Assembly (NCBI GenBank): GCA_021298335.1
Contig: JAJTEZ010000038.1
Coordinates: forward strand, 1 to 34,521
DNA from: Saprospiraceae bacterium
Lineage (GTDB): Bacteria; Bacteroidota; Bacteroidia; Chitinophagales; Saprospiraceae
DNA length: 34,521 nt
Reading direction: 5' to 3'
The translations under genes and the position numbers were made by a program. Shown here in pieces: positions 9,079-16,152 of the stretch. Below the pieces are notes generated by a model. The model worked only from the letters and a program-made list of their open reading frames with translations. It was not told the origin of the DNA and ran no database searches. Position 1 is the stretch's first letter; the number at the start of each line of letters is the position of its first letter.

Positions 9079-10713
9079 ATGACACAAAGCGAACTGGAAC
9101 AAAGCCAAAATGAAGATGCAATGTTGCTTGCCATCAGACAGATGCAGCAGCGTTTTGATAAAATTGTGGAAGGGGGGGGCAAAACCCGGATTGAAAAGCA
9201 GCATTCCGATGGGAAAATGACGGCTCGTGAACGCATTGACGCTTTACTTGACAAAGGGCGACCAGTGCTTGAAATCGGTGCTTATGCAGCGTATGAGATG
9301 TACGACGAACATGGTGGATGTCCTGCTGCCGGAGTAGTTGTTGTGGTAGGTTACATTGAATGCCGCCTGGTCGTTGTTGTAGCGAATGACGCGACTGTGA
9401 AAGCGGGGGCATGGGTTCCTATGACGGGAAAGAAAAATTTACGTGCACAGGAAATTGCAATGGAAAATCGCCTGCCCGTCATCTATCTCGTAGATAGTGC
9501 CGGGGTGTATCTGCCCATGCAGGATGAAATCTTTCCTGACAAAGAGCATTTTGGACGAATTTTTCGAAATAATGCCCGAATGTCATCGATGGGTATCCCT
9601 CAGATTGCCGCAATCATGGGAAGTTGCGTGGCTGGAGGCGCCTATTTGCCGATTATGTCGGACGAAGCATTGATTGTTGACGGTACAGGTTCCATCTTTC
9701 TTGCCGGTCCATATCTCGTAAAGGCTGCTATCGGAGAGGACACAGATCAGGAAACATTGGGTGGAGCTAAAACACATAGTCAGATCTCCGGTGTCACGGA
9801 TTATCGCATGCCAGATGACATCACATGCCTGAAGACCATTAGGAGTCTGGTTGCTAAATTAGGCAATCGCCCTCGTGCTGGATTTGACAGAGTTACTGCA
9901 AAAAATCCATTGGCAGACTCAAAGAAGATTCCCTCAATTTTTCCGGCACACCCGGCAAAACCGTATGATATGTTGGAAATACTTCGATGTATTACCGACG
10001 ACTCAGAGTTGCTTTTATACAAGGAAGAATATGGTAAATCTATTATCTGTGCTTATGGGCGAATCGATGGCTGGGCTGTGGGAATTGTTGCAAATCAGCG
10101 ACTAGTTATGAAAAATGGAGTTGGCGAGATGCAGTTTGGCGGAGTGATTTATTCAGATTCTGCGGATAAGGCTGCCAGATTCATTATGAACTGTAACCAA
10201 AAGAAAATCCCGTTGGTTTTCTTCCATGATGTCACCGGTTTTATGGTAGGTAAGCGGTCAGAACATGGAGGGATTATCAAAGATGGAGCAAAAATGGTCA
10301 ATGCTGTAGCCAATTCGACTGTTCCAAAATTTACAGTGATTGTTGGAAATTCTTTTGGTGCCGGCAATTATGCAATGTGCGGAAAAGCGTACGACCCCAG
10401 GCTTATAGTGGCTTGGCCCACAGCTCGCATTGCCGTAATGGGCGGAGATCAGGCCGCTAAAGTACTAACCCAGATTCAGGTAGCTGCTTTGAAAAAAAAT
10501 GGCCAGAATAGCGACATTGAAGCAGAACAAAAACTAGTAACAGAAATCCGGGAACGATATGAGCGACAGACAACTCCTTATTATGCCGCTTCAAGGCTTT
10601 GGGTTGATGCAATCATTGATCCGAGAATGACCAGGGAATGGATCTCCATCGGCATCGAAATGGCTGATCATGGAGTAGTTGAAAATTTTAATCCTGGTGT
10701 GTTGCAGACTTAG
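9079..10713 (+). CDS. Acyl-CoA carboxylase beta (carboxyltransferase) subunit, MCC-like
   Basis: 544 residues with the two crotonase-fold halves of a biotin-dependent carboxyltransferase. Marks are GKMTARERIDALLDKG near the N-terminus, the MGSCVAGGAYLPIMSDEALI acyl-CoA loop, and in the second half VTGFMVGKRSEHGGIIKDGA followed by NSFGAGNYAMCGKAYDPR. The FGRIFRNNARMSSMGIPQIA segment resembles 3-methylcrotonyl-CoA carboxylase more than propionyl-CoA carboxylase, which would place it in leucine degradation; that substrate call is uncertain. The biotin carboxylase/carrier subunit is not encoded in this window. The final stop lies 29 bases from that of the convergent lipoprotein gene. Confidence 0.88.
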   Translation: MTQSELEQSQNEDAMLLAIRQMQQRFDKIVEGGGKTRIEKQHSDGKMTARERIDALLDKGRPVLEIGAYAAYEMYDEHGGCPAAGVVVVVGYIECRLVVVVANDATVKAGAWVPMTGKKNLRAQEIAMENRLPVIYLVDSAGVYLPMQDEIFPDKEHFGRIFRNNARMSSMGIPQIAAIMGSCVAGGAYLPIMSDEALIVDGTGSIFLAGPYLVKAAIGEDTDQETLGGAKTHSQISGVTDYRMPDDITCLKTIRSLVAKLGNRPRAGFDRVTAKNPLADSKKIPSIFPAHPAKPYDMLEILRCITDDSELLLYKEEYGKSIICAYGRIDGWAVGIVANQRLVMKNGVGEMQFGGVIYSDSADKAARFIMNCNQKKIPLVFFHDVTGFMVGKRSEHGGIIKDGAKMVNAVANSTVPKFTVIVGNSFGAGNYAMCGKAYDPRLIVAWPTARIAVMGGDQAAKVLTQIQVAALKKNGQNSDIEAEQKLVTEIRERYERQTTPYYAASRLWVDAIIDPRMTREWISIGIEMADHGVVENFNPGVLQT

Positions 10714-10742
10714 TCAGCTATTTTGTGCACCATGGATCAATA

Positions 10743-12146
10743 TCAAAGCCCTGATAACTCTAGCTGTAAACGTCCGGTTGATGGCAATGGCGCGGTTGCA
10801 TTCAACATTATACCGCCTTTCCCTAGGAGTAAAAGTGCAGGTGTTTTTTCAATTTTATAGTGATTTAGGAATTGCTGCCTTCCCTTAGTTGGTAAATACA
10901 TGTTCGTCCCACGGATTTTGTATTTACGGACAGCACTTTTCCATGCATATTTATTTTGATCAACATTGATAAATAATACCTCTGGTTTTCTTCCAGGTTT
11001 TAGATTTTTCAGGATTTCACCCAGAATGTTTAGTTCACTGATGCTTGACTGACTGGTGGATTCCCATACCACGAGTAGGACTATTTTATCCTTAAATTTG
11101 CCTAATGAAGTTTGACTTCCTCTTAAAGTTTCAAATGTGTGATCTGGAACTTTTACGCCTTTTAACAAATCTTTTGAATCAAACTGAAGTTTGGTGATTT
11201 CTGTGATGAAATTGGGGTTTTTAAATTTTTGCTGCCAACTTGGTACCAGTCTTACAGTTTCATTGATATCCGTGTTCATTCCCTTTTTTAATATTTCAAA
11301 GAATGCAAGATCTTGGATATCAGAAGGTTGTAATATTTTTTCTGCTGTATTCAGCAATCCATCTACTCTAGACATTTTTTGCAATGATGTGTCCTGAGCA
11401 AGCCGGTAAGAAACATAGGAAAACAAAAATGCAGGGTAAGACGGAACCATCAAATGGGCCTCACTTTCAATTTCAATATTTTGCAAAAAACTATCGTACG
11501 TGTCGGACAATGAAAGCAAGGTGTCATTGACAGCCATTTTGCCATTCGCATAGTCAAGCTTCAAACGCGCTGAAAGAAGGGATAGTTCTTCTGACATGAT
11601 GGATGCAAAATCACTATCAAAGGCACCTTTTTCCTGTTGCCACTTCTGTTGATAGGCCAGAATCTGAGTCGTAAACTCTTCAACAGTTGTAGTAAAGAAA
11701 GCTTCTTCCATCTTTTGGACGGAGTCTGTCTTCAACCAGAAATTCAGTTCTTGTTGGCTAGTGTACTCCGAAAGGTAATTGTTTTCGTTTGAAAGATCGC
11801 CGGTAAAGTTGGGCGTGCTATGCTTTTGTTGCATTTCAATTGTCACCTGGATGCGCTTTCCAGGAATGATGAAAAGTTGAATTGTCTCGGTTTTTCCTAT
11901 CTGTAAATGATAAATGCCTGCTTCACTCAACGTTGGAGTTAAGAGAAAGTGTCCATCCGAATGACTTTCACAACGTGTATCTTTTTTTTCTGCCAAGTAA
12001 ATTTCCAGACTTTCAGAATCACTAGTGCGAATCCAGCCCTCAATTAAAGTGGGGGTGGGCATATATGATCTGACCTTTTGCTTGCAGCCTGGAGCCGACC
12101 ATGCCAGAAAGGCGACTACAAGAAGGCTGGTAAAGATGATTCGCAT
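10743..12146 (-). CDS. Thioredoxin-fold lipoprotein lacking both catalytic cysteines
   Basis: About 467 residues from the ATG at 12146. The N-terminus is a lipoprotein signal with a candidate lipid-anchored cysteine in WSAPGC. Next come a DUF4369-like beta domain, a helical middle, and a TlpA/AhpC-type thioredoxin fold over the last ~135 residues. The fold keeps the cis-proline (KTPALLLL), but where relatives have WCxxC this protein reads VVWESTSQSS: both redox positions are serine. Disulfide chemistry is therefore unlikely; a binding or scaffolding role is inferred. The open frame extends to an ATG at 12164, but a -7 box TAAATTTG (12166-12173) lies two bases before it, so the later ATG is preferred. 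The upstream neighbour is the truncated rsmE. Confidence 0.8.
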   Translation of the reverse strand: MRIIFTSLLVVAFLAWSAPGCKQKVRSYMPTPTLIEGWIRTSDSESLEIYLAEKKDTRCESHSDGHFLLTPTLSEAGIYHLQIGKTETIQLFIIPGKRIQVTIEMQQKHSTPNFTGDLSNENNYLSEYTSQQELNFWLKTDSVQKMEEAFFTTTVEEFTTQILAYQQKWQQEKGAFDSDFASIMSEELSLLSARLKLDYANGKMAVNDTLLSLSDTYDSFLQNIEIESEAHLMVPSYPAFLFSYVSYRLAQDTSLQKMSRVDGLLNTAEKILQPSDIQDLAFFEILKKGMNTDINETVRLVPSWQQKFKNPNFITEITKLQFDSKDLLKGVKVPDHTFETLRGSQTSLGKFKDKIVLLVVWESTSQSSISELNILGEILKNLKPGRKPEVLFINVDQNKYAWKSAVRKYKIRGTNMYLPTKGRQQFLNHYKIEKTPALLLLGKGGIMLNATAPLPSTGRLQLELSGL

Positions 12147-12165
12147 TGTTTTTAAAAAAGACATT

Positions 12166-12173
12166 CAAATTTA
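12166..12173 (-). promoter_or_regulatory. -7 promoter box for the thioredoxin-fold lipoprotein gene
   Basis: Minus-strand TAAATTTG matches TAnnTTTG. It lies in the short gap after the truncated rsmE and would start transcription just before the ATG at 12146. No TTTG at the proper -33 distance is seen. Confidence 0.4.
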
Positions 12174-12185
12174 GCCTTTTCATTT

Positions 12186-12686
12186 TCAATCTGTGTGTGC
12201 AATAAAAATTTGTGAATACTTCGGTGTAATAGCCTGAATCAGTTGAGGGTAGTCCACGAGAATTGAAAGTTTGGGAAGATAAATATTCCCTGATTGTTTC
12301 ATCGCTGACAGCATGATTTTCTTTATCCGCTGCTCATTGACGCTTTTTTTTTCTGTCCTTTGGGATGTATATAGTATAATTTCACTGATTCCTACTTCGA
12401 CTGCTTTTTCAACAAACCATTCCAGTCGAGCCGGATTTTTTGTGGGTGTGATCGCAATGGCAAATGCGAAAGATGGTTTTGGGTGAAGGTTCTCATCAAG
12501 GATCATGCATCTGGTATCGTTTCGTCGTATTTCTATAATGCGGCTTCTGTAGATTTTACCATTTCCATCAGTGACAAAAATTTCATCTCCCGGCTTTGAT
12601 CTCAAGGTGCGGGTGCAATGAAAATGGTCATCTTCCTCCAATGTCAATAATGCATCTCCAATCGACGAACTATAAAACAGCTGCAT
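12186..12686 (-). pseudogene. rsmE: 3'-truncated rsmE (16S rRNA m3U1498 methyltransferase)
   Basis: The 166 residues from MQLFYSSSIGDA match the RsmE family well: an N-terminal PUA-like domain (HFHCTRTLRSKPGDEI; VTDGNGKIY) and the start of the SPOUT domain (AIAITPTKNPARLEWFVEKA; ISEIILYTSQRTEKK; MLSAMKQSGNIYLPKL). Similarity runs to QIFIAHTD and then stops. Full-length RsmE has about 65-75 more residues, including the knot that binds S-adenosylmethionine (a GPEGG-type loop and an LRxETA motif). None of that is encoded in any frame before the next gene. The start is set by the ATG at 12686, 17 bases after TACCTTTG; the upstream extension to 12806 looks non-coding. It is probably inactive unless the C-terminus was lost by assembly error. 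Confidence 0.8.
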
Positions 12687-12703
12687 ATTATGAAATTTAT
12701 GGG

Positions 12704-12711
12704 CAAAGGTA
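12704..12711 (-). promoter_or_regulatory. -7 promoter box for the truncated rsmE
   Basis: Minus-strand TACCTTTG, a perfect TAnnTTTG match, lies 17 bases before the ATG at 12686. It shows that the gene fragment still has its promoter and confirms the family-typical MQLFY start. Confidence 0.5.
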
Positions 12712-12776
12712 GTGACTAATTTTTTGTGTAAGCCACTATCGGTTTGTACATCTTGGACAAAGTGAGGATTTGATTG

Positions 12777-12784
12777 TATTTTTG
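12777..12784 (+). promoter_or_regulatory. Possible -7 promoter box for rseP
   Basis: TATTTTTG fits TAnnTTTG, with a TTG 21 bases upstream (12753-12755). The leader to the rseP ATG would be about 75 bases. In this AT-rich gap a chance match is possible. Confidence 0.3.
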
Positions 12785-12863
12785 CGCGGCATCTGCAACT
12801 TTCCATTGGGGGAAGTCGTTGTAGAGTTTCGAATATTCTTTAAACACATTAATTACATCCTTT

Positions 12864-14192
12864 ATGGAAAATATGATGCTGGCCCTTCAGATGATTTTAA
12901 GTTTGTCGATTCTGGTTGTTTTGCATGAATTCGGTCATTACCTTCCTGCAAAATGGTTTAAAACCCGTGTGGAAAAATTTTATTTGTTTTTTGATCCATA
13001 CTTTTCTTTATACAAAAAGAAAATTGGGGAAACAGAGTGGGGTATAGGTTGGATTCCGTTTGGAGGGTATGTGAAGATTTCTGGAATGATTGATGAATCT
13101 ATGGACAAGGAGCAAATGCAGCAGCCTCCACAGCCCTGGGAGTTTCGATCAAAGAAAGCATGGCAAAGATTAATCATCATGGTTGGTGGTGTGACAGTGA
13201 ATTTTCTGCTGGGAATATTTATCTTTTCTATGATTGTATTTTACTGGGGAGAATCTTACCTGAGTAACGAAAATGTTAAGTACGGAATGGCTGTGGATTC
13301 CATGGGTATGAAACTGGGTCTTCTTGATGGAGATAAGGTGCTAGCAGTAGGTCAGACAAAAATCGAAAAATTCAATCCTGGACTCGTTTCCAAGGAATTG
13401 ATTATCAATGAAGCAAGAACTATTGAGGTCTCAAGGAATGGTGAAAATGTTGTATTGCCCGTACCTGATGCAGTAGTGGCTGATATGACGAAATATGAAA
13501 ATAAAGAGAAAGTGTTGTTTTATCCGCGTTATAAAATGAATATTGACTCGGTCACGCCAGATGGCAATGCCGCAAAGGCCGGGTTGAGACAAGGAGATGA
13601 GGTGATTGCCGTAGATTCTACTCCGATAGCTTTTCAGCACGAATTCAAACGCGCTTTGTTTCAGGCAAAAGGGAATCTCGTAAAAGTATTGATACTGAAT
13701 GGAAACGACACCTTGGTGAAGCAGGTACAAGTGACTGACAAAGGCACAATAGGGATAGCAATGTCTTCTGAAGGCCAGGTTACACCATCTGTTCAAAAAT
13801 TCGGTCTTGGAACTTCTTTCGCAAAAGGGAGTACAATGGCTGTAGGATTTCTTGGAGACCAGCTCAAGGCTTTTGGACAAATATTTTCAGGGAAAATTAA
13901 AGCAAAGGACTCACTGGGTAGCGTGTTTTCTATTGCCACTATGTTTGATGCATCATGGAACTGGCGTGTGTTTTGGAATATAACGGCAAGTTTATCCATT
14001 TTATTGGCATTTTTTAATCTGTTACCTATACCGGCTCTGGATGGGGGATACGTCGTGTTTTTGCTCTGGGAAGTGATTACGGGGAAAGTGCCCAGTGACA
14101 AATTTATGGAGGTTGTTAATTATGCCGGATTTATCGTACTAATGGGACTGATGATTTTTGCCTTGGGACTTGATATTTCCAGATGGTTTTAA
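12864..14192 (+). CDS. rseP: RseP-type site-2 intramembrane zinc metalloprotease
   Basis: 442 residues. The zinc site HEFGH is at 21-25 inside the first membrane helix, and the third ligand is D393 in PIPALDGG within a late helix. Between them are a conserved membrane re-entrant segment (GWIPFGGYVKISGM), a further helix (about 108-128) and two PDZ-like regions, the second with SVTPDGNAAKAGLRQGDEV. Known role: it cleaves membrane-spanning anti-sigma factors and leftover signal peptides. The FecR proteins of this phylum are plausible substrates; one is encoded about 9 kb away, but no direct link is shown. ATG start; ATGs at codons 4 and 5 are alternatives. Divergent from rsmE, followed by hscB after 50 bases. 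Confidence 0.95.
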   Translation: MENMMLALQMILSLSILVVLHEFGHYLPAKWFKTRVEKFYLFFDPYFSLYKKKIGETEWGIGWIPFGGYVKISGMIDESMDKEQMQQPPQPWEFRSKKAWQRLIIMVGGVTVNFLLGIFIFSMIVFYWGESYLSNENVKYGMAVDSMGMKLGLLDGDKVLAVGQTKIEKFNPGLVSKELIINEARTIEVSRNGENVVLPVPDAVVADMTKYENKEKVLFYPRYKMNIDSVTPDGNAAKAGLRQGDEVIAVDSTPIAFQHEFKRALFQAKGNLVKVLILNGNDTLVKQVQVTDKGTIGIAMSSEGQVTPSVQKFGLGTSFAKGSTMAVGFLGDQLKAFGQIFSGKIKAKDSLGSVFSIATMFDASWNWRVFWNITASLSILLAFFNLLPIPALDGGYVVFLLWEVITGKVPSDKFMEVVNYAGFIVLMGLMIFALGLDISRWF

Positions 14193-14242
14193 TAAGTTTC
14201 TGATAAAAGATGATCAAATAAAAATCCTTTCATTTAAAAGGA

Positions 14243-14791
14243 ATGAGCAAACAAGAGGCTGAAACAGATTATTTTTCACTTTTCAAATTGCCGGTATCTT
14301 TCCGAATAGATGAGAAAGTGTTGAAGAAGGTGTATTATCAATTGAGCAGGGAGTTTCATCCTGATTTTTTTGTTTCTGCATCTGAAGAAGAAAAGCAGCT
14401 TGCTGAATCAATGGCAGAACGGGTCAACCAGGCCTTTGCAGTGTTGTCGGATTTTCAATCTCGGACAGAATATGTATTGTCATTGCATGGTTTGATAAAT
14501 GGCGATGTAAAATATCAGTTGCCTCAGGACTTTCTCATTGAAATGATGGAATTGAATGAGCGAATAGAGTCCTTACCTGAACACAAATCTGGCCCAGAAT
14601 GGCAGGCGCTGAACGCTGAAATCCAATCGATTGAAGATGGATTCTATGAATTAATTGAATCCTGCGCGCTGAAATATGACAGTTTAGTAGAACGGCCATA
14701 CGTTTTGGAGGAAATGACAACATTACATTTTAAATACAAATATCTTTTGCGCATTCGGGAAAATCTTACTACCTTTGCCCCGCCGTTATGA
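14243..14791 (+). CDS. hscB: HscB-like Fe-S cluster co-chaperone (J-domain protein)
   Basis: 182 residues, typical length. The J-domain covers about 8-78 with the HPD motif at 39-41 (SREFHPDFF) that stimulates HscA/DnaK ATPase. A C-terminal three-helix domain for IscU binding follows (LPQDFLIEMMELNERIE, with conserved MMELNE). Known role: it delivers IscU with its nascent Fe-S cluster to the Hsp70 partner. No isc genes are adjacent. The end of the reading frame contains the promoter of the tRNA-Leu gene, which begins one base after the stop codon. Confidence 0.9.
   Translation: MSKQEAETDYFSLFKLPVSFRIDEKVLKKVYYQLSREFHPDFFVSASEEEKQLAESMAERVNQAFAVLSDFQSRTEYVLSLHGLINGDVKYQLPQDFLIEMMELNERIESLPEHKSGPEWQALNAEIQSIEDGFYELIESCALKYDSLVERPYVLEEMTTLHFKYKYLLRIRENLTTFAPPL
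14746..14777 (+). promoter_or_regulatory. Consensus -33/-7 promoter for tRNA-Leu, inside hscB
   Basis: TTTG at 14746-14749, 20 bases, then TACCTTTG at 14770-14777. This is the best match in the window to the Bacteroidota housekeeping promoter. The predicted transcription start near 14783-14785 lies 8-10 bases before the mature tRNA 5' end. The whole element is within the last 16 codons of hscB. Confidence 0.75.
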
Positions 14792-14792
14792 A

Positions 14793-14876
14793 GCCGAAGT
14801 GGTGGAATTGGTAGACACGCTGGACTCAAAATCCAGTGCTAGCGATAGTGTGCGGGTTCGAGTCCCGCCTTCGGTA
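14793..14876 (+). tRNA. tRNA-Leu, anticodon CAA
   Basis: The acceptor stem GCCGAAG pairs with CTTCGGT (one G-T at the end), followed by discriminator A. The anticodon arm CTGGA/TCCAG has loop CTCAAAA, giving anticodon CAA. There is a long variable arm, as expected for a class II tRNA, and a T arm GCGGGTTCGAGTCCCGC. The 3' CCA is not encoded (ACA follows). The D arm has the usual GGTAGAC. It begins one base after hscB and ends just before a terminator hairpin. Confidence 0.97.
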
Positions 14877-14877
14877 C

Positions 14878-14913
14878 AAAGGCCTCGGAAAATAGAAGTT
14901 CCGGGGCTTTTTT
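14878..14913 (+). terminator. Intrinsic terminator of the tRNA-Leu transcript
   Basis: Stem GCCTCGGAA / TTCCGGGGC with one G-T wobble and an 8-base loop, followed by a T6 tract. It closes the tRNA unit before the convergent XdhC-family gene. Confidence 0.88.
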
Positions 14914-14953
14914 ATTTAATACTAAAATCCTTTTCGATTATGCTTCTTATCTT

Positions 14954-16132
14954 TTAGTAAGAATCGTGAATCGGTTTTGTGCGATTTCGGAGTGATGGTA
15001 CATTGACGGCATTGAGACATGCAATAATTTCTGCGATGATGCTCAAGGCAATTTCTTGTGGTGATTCGGATCCAATATCAATCCCTGCTGGACAATATAG
15101 TTTTTTTAGGTGGTCTTCTGAACACGGGTTGCCAATCCCTTTTAAATCATTGAGAATTCGATCTTTTTTCGTCTTCGGTCCGATCATGCCCACATAAAAA
15201 GCCTCGGTATTCAATACCAATGGAAGTAAGGCCTTATCATAGTAGTAGTTGTGTGTTAATAAAACAAAGCAAGTTCTAGGATCGACTTCGATATTGTTTA
15301 AAATTTCTTCGGGGGAAACTCGCACCCATGTACACCCGCCTCCAAAACGTTTCAAACTTTGTTGATTTGCCTTGGCATCGGTCAGTATGACTTCCCATCC
15401 TAGATGTTGAGAAATATTAGCCAAAGGAACTGCATCCGGCCCCGAACCTGCAATGACTATTTGCACGGGAGGAGTAACAAATTCAATAAAAAGTATCCAA
15501 TCAGATGAATCCTGATATGCTTTTAATGATTGATGTTTTCCTTCTTTTAAGACTTTTGAGATTCCTGCCTCGACTTTTTCTGTGGCAAGATGGACCTGTG
15601 CTGCTTTTTGTTTAAATGATGTAAATATCGATGGTGGCTGTTCTTGACCTGCTAAACAGATTGTATGGTGTAGAAAAGGACTGAAATCAAGGGTTTTCTT
15701 TACCGGATAACAAGTGCCAATGAGATGGGATTTCCGTGACTCTATTGTTTTTCTTAGTTGCTCCACAGGGTTTTGTGGATCATCAAAGTCGACGGGAAGA
15801 ACAACAATGGTGATAACACCTTCGCACCCTGGGTTTTGCGTTAAAATTTCATTGAAATTTTCACCTTCGAGAGCTTCTTCATCACGGGTGTCATAACATA
15901 TCACTAATGGCTTTTGAGAATGAATCACCAATTGGGCTTTACGCTGAATATCCCCCTCAAGACACCCGCCGCTAATGGCTCCAGTCAGTTTGCCGGCGCT
16001 ATTGACGAGCATTCGTGCACCCGGTCGTCTGTACGACGATCCTTCAACGTGAACAATTAAGGCCAAGGCGAGTGCAATATTTCCTTCTCTGGCGTTCTGG
16101 TATTCCTGGATGATTTCCCTGACTTCGCTCAT
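14954..16132 (-). CDS. XdhC/CoxI-family molybdenum hydroxylase maturation protein
   Basis: 392 residues. The N-terminal XdhC/CoxI domain has HVEGSSYRRPGARMLV (about 28-43) and GAISGGCLEGD (51-61). A variable middle is followed by a C-terminal Rossmann-like XdhC_C domain from about 222 (VQIVIAGSGPDAVPLA; FYVGMIGPKTKKDRI; CPAGIDIGSESPQEIALSI). Known role: XdhC proteins bind the molybdenum cofactor, help add its terminal sulfur ligand and insert it into the hydroxylase. It is the last gene of the operon, 20 bases after the molybdopterin subunit it presumably matures. The cysteine in SGGCLEGD is present. Confidence 0.92.
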   Translation of the reverse strand: MSEVREIIQEYQNAREGNIALALALIVHVEGSSYRRPGARMLVNSAGKLTGAISGGCLEGDIQRKAQLVIHSQKPLVICYDTRDEEALEGENFNEILTQNPGCEGVITIVVLPVDFDDPQNPVEQLRKTIESRKSHLIGTCYPVKKTLDFSPFLHHTICLAGQEQPPSIFTSFKQKAAQVHLATEKVEAGISKVLKEGKHQSLKAYQDSSDWILFIEFVTPPVQIVIAGSGPDAVPLANISQHLGWEVILTDAKANQQSLKRFGGGCTWVRVSPEEILNNIEVDPRTCFVLLTHNYYYDKALLPLVLNTEAFYVGMIGPKTKKDRILNDLKGIGNPCSEDHLKKLYCPAGIDIGSESPQEIALSIIAEIIACLNAVNVPSLRNRTKPIHDSY

Positions 16133-16152
16133 GCAATCTCGTAAGGAGGCTA

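Noticed and set aside
13431-13880. 149-residue open frame on the minus strand inside rseP
   Set aside because: It lies fully antisense to a gene with clear zinc-site and PDZ motifs, and its translation shows no domain or signal.
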